A DNA stretch of 64,000 nucleotides from Myrmaecium sp. VS I D KN 1 (Eukaryota > Ascomycota > Dothideomycetes > Valsariales > Valsariaceae). The stretch is taken from NCBI GenBank assembly GCA_019775845.1, contig JADQAV010000022.1, positions 944,830-1,008,829 on the forward strand, read 5' to 3'. The notes beneath the pieces are model-generated. The model made no database searches and was not told the origin of the DNA. It worked only from the letters and a program-made list of their open reading frames with translations. A program made the translations under genes and the position numbers. Position 1 is the stretch's first letter. Every line of letters begins with the position of its first letter. Below, one piece after another: positions 21,372-32,618 of this stretch.

Positions 21372-21872
21372 CTAATGGCTCTCCGGATCGTGGGCGACAA
21401 CCTCAATCTCAACGCGCATGTCATCCCCGCCCAGTCGCGTGACCCCAACACAAGTCCAGAGGGGCTGGTGATCTGGCATATACTTCCTGAAGTTACGGAC
21501 CATGGCCGCCAGGGCTTCGTTGTTGATCGGAACGTGGTATGAGTTGACGCGATAAACCTGCGACCAGCCCTTCCCACCGGCATCTTTCAGGCACCGTTCT
21601 ACATTGGCAAAGGCAAGATCCGTTTGGGCGTTGATCTCCGTCTCGAATTCGTCAGTGATGGGATCCCAGCCTCCTATATATAATATCAGAAGTCAGAAAT
21701 GATGGCCCTTTGTCAAAGATAATCAATGTTGTTTTGCCGGGGGGGAAAAAAGGAACTTGCCTTGGCCAGAACATTCAATGCGGTCCCCGATTCGCACCGC
21801 CTGACTGTACGAGAACGTTTTCTGCTTCTCGACACCCTGTCCTTCGTACGCGTAGAACTTCAGATGCGACAT
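21372..21872 (-). CDS. RidA/YjgF family protein (enamine/imine deaminase-like)
   Basis: RidA proteins are small trimeric enzymes that hydrolyse reactive 2-aminoacrylate-type enamines from PLP enzymes; some relatives act on other substrates. Exons are 21872-21761 and 21673-21372, giving 137 aa, the usual size. The junction restores SGQGGWDP, a family motif. The C-terminal half has WTCVGVTRLGG and then EIEVVAHDP, the expected strands around the active-site Arg and Glu. The only intron that keeps the frame begins with GC (CAAG|GCAAGT) and ends in AG, so it is a GC-AG intron of 87 nt. There is no mitochondrial presequence, so I expect a cytosolic enzyme. Its neighbour is a zinc-cluster regulator on the same strand, which may or may not control it. 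Confidence 0.9.
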
Positions 21873-22506
21873 GCTGATCCGTGACGGCTGGGCTTAATAT
21901 CGCGCTTGCAATGTCAAAGAACAGTGGATCGATGATTGATTGTAGAAGAGGCGATATCGATTGCTGATGGGACGTGAGGATAAGGAAAACGGAAGGATGG
22001 CGAAATTCGCGGGCGCGATGTCTGAATATAAACAGTGACATATCTGGCGGAATATAAATTCCTTTAGTTCGGCATTGGGCCACACTGCTGGACCCGTAGA
22101 CGCCATAGCCTTGTTGGGTTGGTAAGCCACAGCAAGAAAGGCATCGGGCCTTCCCCACATTGAACACCTCCTCTGTTCTTTTCATGTGGCGGTAGTCGAA
22201 ATGTTTTTTTTTTTTTACTGGCCTCATAGTAATTCGCGACTGTAACGGGAACATTGATGGATGGACATTCCGAGTCACTTCGGGCCATGGATTTTATCAG
22301 GTCTAGGAAGGTCAAGCCCATGATCATCATGGCCTCCCTCGAGAGGATGTGCCGCTGCACATGAAAAAGGTTAGGCCAGGACAAAACCACAGGGAAAGTT
22401 GTGATTTGCATGGGCGATTGATGAATTGCATATACTGGCGAATGTTACATGATTCCTTAGACGCATGGCTATCAAAGAAAGAATGAAGCATAAGATGAGA
22501 CAACCT
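21873..22506. other. Intergenic, promoter side of the RidA-like gene
   Basis: 634 bp between the RidA-like ATG and the stop of the zinc-cluster gene, with a 14-nt T run near 22204. No further gene is supported. Confidence 0.6.
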
Positions 22507-25126
22507 TCAGTCATATGGATCGTATGATCCACCGCTAAAAGCATTGAAACCAGTATAATCCCAGGGCAGCGACTCTAACGGAAGATTCGATTGCATTTCT
22601 GTCCACAAGGGCATTTCCAGCATCGGCTGAGCTTCCGAAATGCTACCAGACGTGGTCGACTGCAAGTCTCTCATAAGAGACTGTTCGAGATCAAGATCTA
22701 TAAAACCAATAACTCCAGGATCTGACGACTGGGGCGTAAATCTATCGCCTATGATGGATCCAATTGGCTCACTTGGCTGGCTGTAGCTGGGAGAAGCATG
22801 GTGGGTGGCGGGCGAAACCACGGAGTCCTGCGCAAGCTCACGTCGTTTGTCCAACATGCGCTGCACGCCACGCCAGTACCTTTGTGGAGGGGTCCATGAG
22901 TCCGAAAGCTCCTGAAGCGTCCTTGTGCAAGACTGGACGTAGTCTGGTTCAGCATTCTGGACCTTGTCGTCCTTGCTGCCGTAAGCATGGAGCATCACAA
23001 GCACCGCAGAGAGCGTGCAGTGTGTAGCCGTTATCGGACTTCTCCGGAAGCTTCCAAAGGCCTGCCTATACTTCTCGCCAAGAAAACATATATCCTTTGC
23101 TGCTGCAAGGCATAATGATGATGCTTTTTGTGATAGACTCTTTTGCATCGATGCTGGCAGAGACTGAGCCGAGGCTGGACTTCGGGTCCTAGGAAGGAAT
23201 GGCTTTGTCAAGAGGATAATTGATGTATGATACACCATATTCAGGATGTAGGCGGGGGGAAACTTGTTCCTCTCACCGCCTCGATCAATCTTTAGCTCGC
23301 GAGGTAAGTCGTAAAACCAGCCTTTCAAGGTCAAAAGACACCCATCAAAGAAGCTTTGCCTCTGGACATCATGCGGCAGTCTCTTGGGGGCATATCTATG
23401 GCAACGTAACATTAGTCCAAGCTTCATAGAGCCTACCTTGAATAAGGAATGGCTCACAAATTTAAAAGTATCTTCTCTAATATTTGACAATGGGTGCAGA
23501 GAGCACGATTGAGGGAAGCTAGGTCAGTCATATCGGCAGATATTGAACCGCGCTCAGTACCGTTCTTCATGTCGGGATTAGATATAGTTGGAAGATTCAC
23601 TAAAGCTTGAGAATCCTACGCACGTTTTGAAAAAGCACCATTTAGTAATGTTATAGTTTTCAGAGTAGTAATGACAGGGATGCTCACCAGCATTGTACAC
23701 ACTCGTCCGGTGTAGCTTGCCCATAGCTTATCTGTACAGTAGAGGGACCAATAAATTTGTCTCCGAAGCTCAGCTTCGGCAGCAGGTAAACGATCGGCAC
23801 CAGAGAGCATGGAAGGATCTAGGTTCAAGCCCATATCAAGTGCTAGCCGGTTTGCCATGCCCTGGTGAAGCCAGCCGGCAGCGTCAGATCCAATAGCCTT
23901 TTGTGTGGCCAACAGTCAGAACGGTGCGTAGATATCGGGAGAAAGGCCATACGAACAACGTAGAATATGCCCATGAGGACTAGAGATTGCAATGTAGTGA
24001 TTGTAGGCGACTTCAGATCAAAATGAAGCAACACCTCGGCCGTCTCTATATAGATCCGACCCGCCGTATTTGGGTCGTCAGGGTCGGATCGGACCTCCGG
24101 TCTGTCAGAATAGCGAGAGGCTACAGCAAGAATGCAATTCAGTAGCAGCAAGCTGAAGTATTTCCCGTTATTTTTTTTGCTCTGGCGAAAAAGGGTCTCG
24201 TCGACCACCTGGCACCAGGGCTGTTCCCACTCAAAGTAGAGGTCGATGAGATGATCCATGAGCTCTTGAGGAATTTCGCTCTCGCCACCTAGAGCCTGGG
24301 AGTACGAGTTTGTCCAATGATGGCTGTGGACGGGGGAGACGAGCTCCGGGTTCGTTGAGGTAGGCGAGTAGCTGACGTTTCGCATACCTGGCGATCAAGA
24401 TTCAGAGATATGCTCGGTCCCTCTGAAAGGATAGTGGCATATAAAGTCTTACCTTGCTGAGAGGTGAGATCCAGCCGTCCACTTGCCAATCCATAATAAC
24501 GCGGTTCTCCGTCGGGGCTGCAATGCAGAGGCTCGTCAAAGCAGAGAGCACCGTCAGGTGCAGGAGCGGACTCGTCGTCTACCACGGCAGGTTCTCCAAG
24601 GAGCGGGGCGTTTTGGGCGAGCAACTGGGCAACTGATGCGTCGACGTCGATTGAATGCCGCCAGAGGACTTGCTCGAGGACCTTGACACGAGCTTGCAAG
24701 AGAAGGACGTATGATTTAGGAGACATTCCACGGTTATCGCTTTCGGTCGTGAAGACGCAATCGAGCATGCGGTCGAGACATCGCGTACAGGAAGGCTTCT
24801 TGCCATCGCACTAGTCATAGTCTGCACGTCAACGCAGACGCAACTTATTTCTCCACAAAGAAAAGACGGCAGAACATTGGCTGAGCAAGAAAGTGTACGG
24901 CAGGATGATAGAGAAAGCAGCAGCAGCAGCAGCAGCAGCAGCCCCCTCGCGGTGTTTTGTGCCGCTGGACATGAATTGATAGGCAAAGCTTGCTTACCTT
25001 TGCTCGCCGCTGGCGACATTGCTGGCATGCCCGCGAAGCATACTTGCTCCGCGGCGCTGCCACTGGCGGCTTGCGACCGCCAGGTGCTAATGGAGCTGCC
25101 CGGTCCTGGATTGCCGGTGTATCCAT
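22507..25126 (-). CDS. Zn(II)2Cys6 transcription factor with fungal_trans domain
   Basis: A nuclear regulator that should bind CGG-type half sites. Exons are 25126-24998, 24810-24453, 24387-23957, 23897-23688, 23615-23458 and 23395-22507, giving 724 aa in consistent phase. The zinc cluster is exact: Cys 34, 37, 44, 51, 54 and 61 (C-x2-C-x6-C-x6-C-x2-C-x6-C). The first intron splits it immediately before the third Cys. A linker with basic residues and a short leucine-rich helix (LLQARVKVLEQVL) follows, probably for dimerisation. The middle-homology domain is visible as AAGWLHQGMANRLALDMGLN and then LRRQIYWSLYCTDKLWA. The end is acidic with aromatic residues, typical of an activation region. 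The donor of intron 3 (GTTCGT) is weak, so that boundary is less certain. The target pathway is unknown. The gene is divergent from the mitochondrial TyrRS. Confidence 0.93.
24917..24942 (+). repeat. (AGC)n trinucleotide run in intron 1 of the zinc-cluster gene
   Basis: About eight AGC units in the 187-nt first intron. On the coding strand it reads CTG/GCT and directly extends the pyrimidine-rich part of the intron. The intron interrupts the DNA-binding domain. Confidence 0.85.
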
Positions 25127-25425
25127 TGTAGTAAAGCGAGAGAATAGCAGTATGATGGGGTCAATTTCGTGTGAAATTCACCTTAACGATGCTGCCTTAG
25201 TCATGTACGGTACGGTTACGATGGCAGATAAAGTGGGATGGCTTGCCTGAGGCTCACACACGACTTCAGAGTTCTCTCGGACATTTCTCGCCACACGGAG
25301 ATTATTCGGCGTTGATAAGATCGGCAGCAACTTTTCGGAGCTGCCTTCGACCGCGGAAGAAGAGCCCGGCCAGCCCATGTGAAAAAAGGAACCATTGACC
25401 ATCAAACCATCCCGACCAGCCATCA
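25127..25425. promoter_or_regulatory. Shared 299-bp region between zinc-cluster gene and mt TyrRS
   Basis: The two ATGs face away from each other across 299 bp with no other gene, so both core promoters must lie here. I see no clear TATA box. Coregulation is possible but only inferred from the spacing. Confidence 0.6.
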
Positions 25426-28337
25426 ATGGCTCCCTCCTGTCTCGCAAAGCTGGCCGTCCGGCCTCGGGCCTTCGCGTGTCCCAGCGCGGCCGTCGCCACC
25501 GCTGTCAGCCTATTCCGGCAGCCCCAGCGCGGCATCGGCCAGGGCGTGCTCCTCAAGAGAATCGATGCCGAACGGAGTTGGAAGGAGAGGGCCAGAAGGA
25601 TCCGGAGCGGCGAGGAGCAGTCCATGATGGCTTTCCTGGAGGAGCGAGGTTTCATCAAGGACATTGCCGGGTAAGTCAGACGGTCATCGCGACCGCAACC
25701 CGTTCCGGTCCTGTTCACACTGCTAACTTAGCGGATTCGCGCCGACAGAGACAAGCAAGCGCTCGACGACCTCATGACCGACAAGAGAATCGGCGCGTAC
25801 GTCGGTGTCGACCCGACCGGTCCGTCCCTGCACGTTGGAAACCTGGTACCGTTGATGGCTCTGTTCTGGTTCTACCTGAAGGGCTACACCACCGTCAGCA
25901 TCGTACGTCGTGATTCCTATTTTCCGAACTTCGGCCACCCTTCCGCCTTCTAACGTCATATAGCTCGGAGGAGCGACCGCGAGAGTCGGAGACCCGTCCG
26001 GGAGAACCTCTGCGCGATCGCCCATGAGTCGGGTCACCCGTGCGGCCAACATGGCTGCCATGCACACGCAGCTCAAGTCCATCTGGCAGCACGTCGAGTC
26101 CCTCGGACGGCGATACGGTGTCGAGAAGGAGTGGGCGATGCGGCGTGGCATCGCGAATAACAACATGTGGCTGAACACCGTCTCCATCACCGAATTCCTC
26201 GGCACCCTCGGCAACGGCATCCGCATGGGAGAGTTGCTGAGTCGGGACGTGTACGTGCCCCCCCCCCTCCCTTTGTGACCGACTTCGTTTCGGAAGACCT
26301 TTCCCGCTGATCATGAATAATAGTGTCAAGACCAGGCTGGAAGGCGACGGCATGTCGTTCGCCGAACTCGCATATCCCCTGCTCCAGGCATGGGATTGGT
26401 GGCACGTGTACCACAAGCAGAACATCCAGCTTCAAATCGGCGGCTCCGACCAATACGGCAACATCATCACCGGCATCAACGCCGTGAACCACATCCGAAA
26501 CACGATCAAGGATCCCGTCATTCGTAAAGAGCAAGACGAAAACGGTGACAAGATGGTCCCCTACGGCTTCACCACTCCTCTGCTCACCACCGCGTCGGGC
26601 GAGAAGTTCGGCAAGAGCGCGGGCAATGCCGTGTGGCTCGACGTCGACCTCCTGTCTTCCTTCGACCTGTACCAGTACTTCCTCCGCACCGCCGACACCG
26701 ATGTGGAGCGCTACCTCAAACTCTTCACCTTCATCCCCACCGCAAAAATCACCGAGATCGTGGAAAAGCACTTCCAAGACCCGCCCAAACGCCTCGCCCA
26801 GCACACCCTGGCCTGGGAGCTGGTCGCCCTCGCTCACGGCATCCCCCGCGCCGACCAGGCCCAGACGGAGCATCAGGCAACGTTCGCCCGGGGTGCCAAC
26901 ACCATCAGCCTTGCGCAGCTCACCGGCGGCGCCGTCACGGCCGTCCCTGCTACCGACGACGTCCTCACCCCTCACGACCTTGCCCGGTCGACCGCGGTCG
27001 AGCCGCCCGTGGTGCCGGAAAAGCCGGGGCACCTGGCGCACAAGACGGTCACGCCGCAAAAGCGGGGCGCCTTCAGCGACGTCACCAGCGTCACCAACGA
27101 ATTCGCCCCCCACACGACCGCGGACAACATGTCGGGCAAGTACGTCACCCTGCCCCGCTCGCTCGTGTACGCCAAGTCGTTCTCGAAGGTGCTCTGGCAC
27201 GCGGGTCTGGTCGGCAGCAAGGCCGAGGGCAACCGGATCGTGCAGCAGCAGGGCGCCTACGTCGCCAGCCGGCCGGGCTACCAGGACGTCGGCGACTGGG
27301 ACGGCTCCGAGCTGACGTGGGTGCCGATCCGGGACGCCCGGCCGGGCGAGGCGGAGAAGTTCGTCGTCGAGGGCACCTGGCTCGGCTTGCGGATTGGCAA
27401 GTGGCGGATCAAGTTCGTCAAGATCGTGGAGGACGAGGAGTTCAAGCGGATGGGCATCACCGCGCCCGGCTGGGAGGAGGAGCTGCACCATCAAGGGAAG
27501 GGGGCCGCGAAGGAGCAGGCCACGGATGAGCAGGCTTCGCAAGAAGAGAAGAAGGAGGATCTGGTGGACTCCGACGCCCTGAACAGCCTGAACGAGGCGG
27601 TTGAGGGCTCCGCGACAGGGGGACGGAGCGGGCATTCCGACGCCCAGCCCCTACCGCCGAAAACGAAGCGAGAAATCCAGATAGAGACGCGCAGGAAGGA
27701 GAAGGCGGAAGCGAAAGCCAAGGAGGCGGAGAGGAAGCAGCAGTGGGAATCTGGTGGCCTCAGTAAGTAGCAGTCTGCTCCTTGTTTTTCTCCTCGCCCT
27801 CCCTGCCTACCCCTCCACACTCCATCTCCATCACCATCCACCCTCATTGTATCTCCAATATCCTTTCCTGCCCCTTTGCTCTCTCTTCCCTCTTCCGGCC
27901 CCCGCCCCTACTCCTCCCCCTTCCTCTCCTCCACCGACCCACCGACCACAACCACGACTGAAGCCAACTCTCTTCTCTTCTCTCTCTCCCCCCTTCTAGA
28001 CTCCCACCCCGATGACCGCGCACGCAGCTCGTCGACGCCGCCGCCACGCGACCAGTCCCGCTTCCAGACCCGACAGGACTACTCCGAACGACGCCCGGAC
28101 CGACGCTCCGACCACGCCCCCTCCTACTCCTCTCGGGACCACGGAAGCAGCAGCAGCACGGGCCGTGAGGGCTTCGAAAGGACGGAAAACCCGCACCCGC
28201 CGGCCTGGAAGCAGCGGGGCTCCGTGAGCAAGCGGAGAGCGGCGGTGGCGGCGGAACGGGAAAGCCGGTCAAGTCGGGGAGGATGGGGAGATCGGGGAGG
28301 TCGAGGAGGTCCGGCAGGTCGGGGAGGTCGTCGATAG
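25426..28337 (+). CDS. cyt-18: Mitochondrial tyrosyl-tRNA synthetase (CYT-18 type)
   Basis: Charges mitochondrial tRNA-Tyr; in Pezizomycotina the orthologue (Neurospora CYT-18) also helps group I introns to fold and splice. Exons are 25426-25670, 25749-25902, 25964-26250 and 26324-27762, then probably 28000-28337, in agreeing phases for 820 aa. An Arg/Ala-rich N-terminus fits a mitochondrial presequence. The class I signatures are PSLHVGN (HVGN at about 110-113) and EKFGKSAGN (about 321). LQIGGSDQYGN is the tyrosine/tRNA pocket, and an S4-like part (about 502-545, VGSKAEGNRI) follows. The last exon adds an Arg/Ser/Gly-rich tail ending in RG/GRGG repeats. If the last intron (GTAAGT...TTCTAG, 237 nt) is retained, the protein instead ends two codons later, with SK, at 27770. 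Core identity is firm; the tail is inferred. Confidence 0.93.
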
Positions 28338-28576
28338 ATGGAGAGGGTTAGGGAGACGTGACGGGGCTCTTCCCATCCATCCTTTTCCTCTTCTCTCCTC
28401 CATCTTCCCACTCCTCCTCTCTTTCTCCGCTCACCTCCTGTTTCCCCATTTTCCCCCTTCCTCCCTTCCCTCCCCCCCACCCCTCCCCTCTCTTACCCCC
28501 CCCCAAAAAAAGAAAAAACCAACAACCAAAACCCCCCAACCAAACAGAACCCTGGCACACCCACCTCCTCAACCGC

Positions 28577-29137
28577 ATGCAAAACGAGGAGCTGCACCTC
28601 ATGAAAAAGACCACACCGGGCGGCGGCAGGCGCATCGACCCATCCACCTGGGCCGCCCACCGCGCCGCCCGCCTCGGCGGCGTCCCCCACTTACCCCCAG
28701 GCATGCCCAGCCTCCTCCTCCTCCACGCCCTCGGCCGCGCCTCCGCCGCCGACGTCCTCCAGGCCAGCCGACGGAGCCTCGCCAAGAAGCGCTGGGGCGC
28801 AGACTGGGAGGGCGGGGAGGGGCTGCGCGCCGCTGCCCCCGACACCCGGGACGGAGAAGGGGAGGAGGAGGAGGAGGACCAGGAGCGGCGCGATCCCGCG
28901 GAGGAAGAGGCGCGGCGCCGGCGGCGGGAAGCCCGGCGCGAGGAGAGGCAAAGGGCGCGCGAGGAGGAGCGTAGAAGGAGGAGGGAGAGGCAGGAGGAGG
29001 TGCGGAAAAGCCGGCGCCGGGAGAGGGAGGAGAAGAGGTGGGTGAGGTGGGAGAGGAAGAGGAGGGAGGAGGAGAGGGAGAGGGTGGCGGCGGCGGAGGA
29101 AGGAAAGGAGGGGAAGGGGGGGAAGGGGGAGGTGTGA
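28577..29137 (+). CDS. Hypothetical highly charged protein
   Basis: I do not recognise this frame. From the ATG at 28577 it gives 186 aa. The first 75 residues look protein-like (MQNEELHLMKKTTPGGGRR, then PPGMPSLLLLHALGRAS). The remainder is almost pure Arg/Glu/Lys, probably one long charged helix, ending in Gly/Lys repeats. The frame is open further 5', but that part is only C/T-rich and A-rich tract. A splice acceptor just upstream (CAAACAG|AA) suggests that the real first exon may lie further left, perhaps overlapping the TyrRS 3' end. It may be a separate gene or a coding-like low-complexity stretch. Confidence 0.4.
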   Translation: MQNEELHLMKKTTPGGGRRIDPSTWAAHRAARLGGVPHLPPGMPSLLLLHALGRASAADVLQASRRSLAKKRWGADWEGGEGLRAAAPDTRDGEGEEEEEDQERRDPAEEEARRRRREARREERQRAREEERRRRRERQEEVRKSRRREREEKRWVRWERKRREEERERVAAAEEGKEGKGGKGEV

Positions 29138-29195
29138 AGGGGGGTAGTTAGGAGGGTTGAATGGCAGTGTGGGTGGGAAGGGGAGGGAGGGAGGG

Positions 29196-29247
29196 GATTG
29201 GATGGGTGGATGGGTGGATGGGTGGATGGATGAATGAATGGATGGAT
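29196..29247 (+). repeat. GGATG/GGTG-type microsatellite
   Basis: Imperfect run of GGATGGGT and GGATGAAT units downstream of the hypothetical charged protein. Confidence 0.8.
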
Positions 29248-29548
29248 GGTGGTACGCTGATAAGGTTAGCATGTTTTCCTTTCCTCTGTAAATGTATGTA
29301 TGTACTGTACCATTATAACCCCTGAATCTTCTTCTCTTCGTTTGTCAGAACGAACCCCTCCTTCTTCCGCCTCTACAACGTGCAGAAAACGAGAAAGTGA
29401 CAATTCATTGCTGTTTGTATTCCTATTCTAAGTATCCTATCCTGATGTCAATATCAAGCAAGCAAGCCATCCATGATTTCACCATCCCTGTTACAGAAAA
29501 GTAAGTAAAATACGATATACGCGTCACCCAACCGATAAAAGCCCAATA

Positions 29549-29604
29549 TATCCTATCCTATCCTATCCTATCCTATCCTATCCTATCCTATCCTATCCTA
29601 TCCC
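29549..29604 (+). repeat. (TATCC)11 pentanucleotide microsatellite
   Basis: Near-perfect array of about eleven TATCC units, in intergenic DNA 3' of the CAF-1B gene. It is likely polymorphic between isolates. Confidence 0.95.
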
Positions 29605-30072
29605 GATCCGATCAGTTCCGCTCTTCCCTTTCATGAGGAAAGAGAAGAGGACAAAAAATACCTATCCTGAAAAGAAAAAAACCATTCCTGCAAAACAACC
29701 GTATGACAAACGCCCACGCGGCCGCTTCGAAGGCTCGGTGGCGGGGCTAGGGGAGAGGCGTCGACAGTGAGATGGAAGGACAAGGCGCGGAAACAAGGGA
29801 GAGAAGACAGCGCCAACAGAAAGCAAATCATACCCGTTGCCCGAGTGATAGACGTCCCAAATCATATAAACCCTCCTTCCACTGACCCTCCGCTGCAGCG
29901 TTCGATCCTGCCGAGAATGTTAAACCGAAATGATACGCGAGTTTGGTGAAATTTCCTGCTTTCCCCCGCTGCGTGGTCCGGATGAGTAAGAAAACCACAA
30001 TACAACCCTGTTGTACAACATAAACCCGCGTTGCTCTTTCTTTTTTCTTTTACTGACATAAGTTACTCCACT

Positions 30073-32618
30073 TCACTCTGGCGCCGGTGCAGGCGGCGGT
30101 GGCGGCTGTGCGGTGTTCTCTCCGCTACCGCCAGCACTCACAAGCGTCGGTGCGATACGTCTTCTTTTTGGCGCTGGAGCGCTGCCTTCTTCCGTAGTCG
30201 CCGCTGGGGAAGCATCCGCCTCCCTCTTCTTCACGTCCTTTTCTTTCTCCTTGGCAGCCTCAATCTCGCTCGCTTCGCTCCCTCTGCGGCCAAACTGCCC
30301 GCCAGGTATACCCGTTACGGAGCTAGCAGCGCTCTGCGGGCCATGACTTTGGGACGGGGTCATCGGCGGCGTCCACATGGGCATGCCACCGAGGCTGCCT
30401 GAGTTTGTCGCCGCAATGCTAGGTACCGCACTGACCACAGGTGCCGGCGCAATGCTTGGATCCGGAGTGGGCCCTGGAGCCAATGAAATCTGAGTTGCGA
30501 CGGAGGAGGCTGACATCGATCGTGCGGGCGATGCTGGTCGCGCAGTAGCAAAAGCCGCTGGAGAAGCGGGAAACCCTACCGACGGCTGCTTGGTCATGGG
30601 AGGCACATTAACGGTAGTCGGCGTTGGTGTGGGAGTGGACACGGTCGAGGACACCGCGGTGTTGATCGAAGGATGTTGAGACGAGGCTCTCGGCACTGCG
30701 GGCAGGTGGTATTGCTGGCCGAGCTCACCAGGAGCAAAGGTCAAGCAAGAGCAGAAGCCATCCGACGACGTCATGAGGAGTGTCAGACCATCAGTTGACC
30801 TAGAAGCACATTAGCCGAAGCCTGCGACATGAAGATTATGGGTGAAAGCTAACCATGCTAGGTCGGTGAATGTGGCAAAGTGTAAGTTGCTCACGACACA
30901 TAATGGCTTTGACTGCTGCGTGTCGTACACATGCACGGCATCTTGGGTGGCAACCGCGTAGACCATGCGGTAAGGCAGGTTGAAGGCCACAGGAGGACCA
31001 GCTGGCAATGTAGATGTCGTACAAGTGGGATCGGTATCCACCAGTCGAGGCGAAGCCGCACTGATGATGCTTGGTGACGGAGAAGGCGCAGAAATCGGCG
31101 GAGGATCCATGGCGGAGCTCGAAATCGGAGCCTTGGAGGGAAGGGCAGGATCCGGCAGTTGCGGGATTTCCTCTTCGCCTGAAGAGATAGTAAGCTGCTT
31201 TGTGGGGAGTACCGACTGCCTCAAGGCATACAGCAAAGGCGAGCAGCGAACGGCAACCGAGGGCTTCTTATGGCCAGGTAGATAGGCAATCGGAGGCTTG
31301 TTAAGCCCCGCCCGCGTGTAAATGTACACCGTGTTAATAATATCCTCGGCATTCTTTGCCATGTCGCCTGTCGATGGTTGCGAAGTTTTGTACTGCCCTG
31401 CAGGTGTGAGAAGCAAACTGCCATCGGGAGAGAAGGTCAGCCGACGGAAGAACGACGTGAGCGTTTCGTTGGCATAGATGTTTGCGTTTCGGACAGGGAA
31501 GCCGGAGCTCAAACTGGCCATGATGTTCGGAGATGTCGAAGGCATCACAGCGGGCAGCGGCAGGGAAGGCGAAGGAGAGACGGAACGACGGGACGAATGG
31601 GCCGTCCCGAAGGAGGAGCGCCGACTGTGCGATGTCATCGGAGGATTCATAGGCAAGGCCAACGAGGCCGGTGTCCCTGGTGCGGAAGGAACAGGGGATC
31701 CGATGACCGCTGAATCCTGCGATGTTAGCTGCGGCCTTCCACCAAAATCCGGAGGGGCCGGACTGTTGGATGATATACGCCGCGCAGGCAGGTCCATCTT
31801 CGCAATCTTGTTGTGTTGCGCCAACGAAAACTGGCCGTCCTTTGTCTTCAGGGTGTAGATGTGAACTGATCGATCGGACGATTGCGTTGCGACGTACTCG
31901 TTCAGCGGATCCCAGGCGACACCTTGAACATAGTGATTATGCTCCGCAATCTGGCGCACGCAGTTTCCTGGGCGAAGACAGTCAGAGGAACATGGCCACA
32001 ACCAACACACGGAGGCCGTCAAACATACCAGTCTGGGCATTATATATTCTCGCAATGTTGTCCATGCTTCCGGTGATGAAGAAGACGCCATCGGGGGACC
32101 AGGCGAGGTCGTAGATCTCCGAGCCGTAAGACCGGCACATATGCTTGACCCTCCACGTCTCCTTATCCTCCAAGCCATCCTCGCCGAAGGCAGGCTGTGT
32201 ATTCTGCGTTTCGGAGGGTACCCAGAGGAGAACATTGCCGTCGTCTCCAGCACTACCGAGGAGCTCGCCTGTGGGTCACGTTAGCAAGACGGGTACTTGA
32301 GCGGCCGGGGGCAGCACATGCAACAGACCTTTGGGCGACCAGCGGACCACATTCACGGCTTGGGTATGCTTGACCAGTGTGGACAGGTAGACCACCTTGC
32401 GGTCTTCCCCATTGGCTTCGATTTTCCACAGCTGTTGTTGTGCGTGAGGGGTCAGCGGGAGTTGGAGATCGCGCTCACCGGAGCCAGGAACAGCTTACTC
32501 GGACATTGTTATCGCCCCCTGCAGTTGCGAGACGGCCCTTCCCATGCGGTTCGAAGTGTGCGGAGTAGATGGGAGCGTTGTCGTTGTGCCAGGAAACCAG
32601 GAGGGGCGCAGCCTTCAT
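30073..32618 (-). CDS. cac2: Chromatin assembly factor 1 subunit B (p60/Cac2)
   Basis: The WD40 subunit of CAF-1, which deposits H3-H4 onto newly replicated DNA together with PCNA. Exons are 32618-32499, 32431-32329, 32268-32029, 31967-30854 and 30799-30073, consistent in phase, 767 aa. The N-terminus (SWHNDNAPIYSAHFEPHG) and the following WD repeats (LATAGGDNNVRLWK; VNVVRWSPKGELLGSAGDDG; IYDLAWSPDGVFFITGSMDN; VQGVAWDPLNEYVATQSSD) match the Cac2/p60 pattern. A Ser/Pro-rich insert follows the fourth or fifth blade. The last blades resume with FRRLTFSPDGSLLLTPAG and LAWSTDGLTLLMTSSDG. The C-terminal 230 residues are Pro/Ser/Thr-rich with a basic KRRR motif that could be a nuclear signal. The ATG is the first in frame. 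Confidence 0.96.

Larger units (their letters stand above)
29138..30072. other. Intergenic with simple repeats
   Basis: Holds GGAT/GGTG simple repeats (about 29196-29247) and the TATCC array described separately. No gene is supported. It is the 3' flank of the CAF-1B gene. Confidence 0.6.

Noticed and set aside
26187-27635. A 482-codon minus-strand open frame
   Set aside because: Antisense to the TyrRS exon with its intact signatures; composition is a mirror of that exon.
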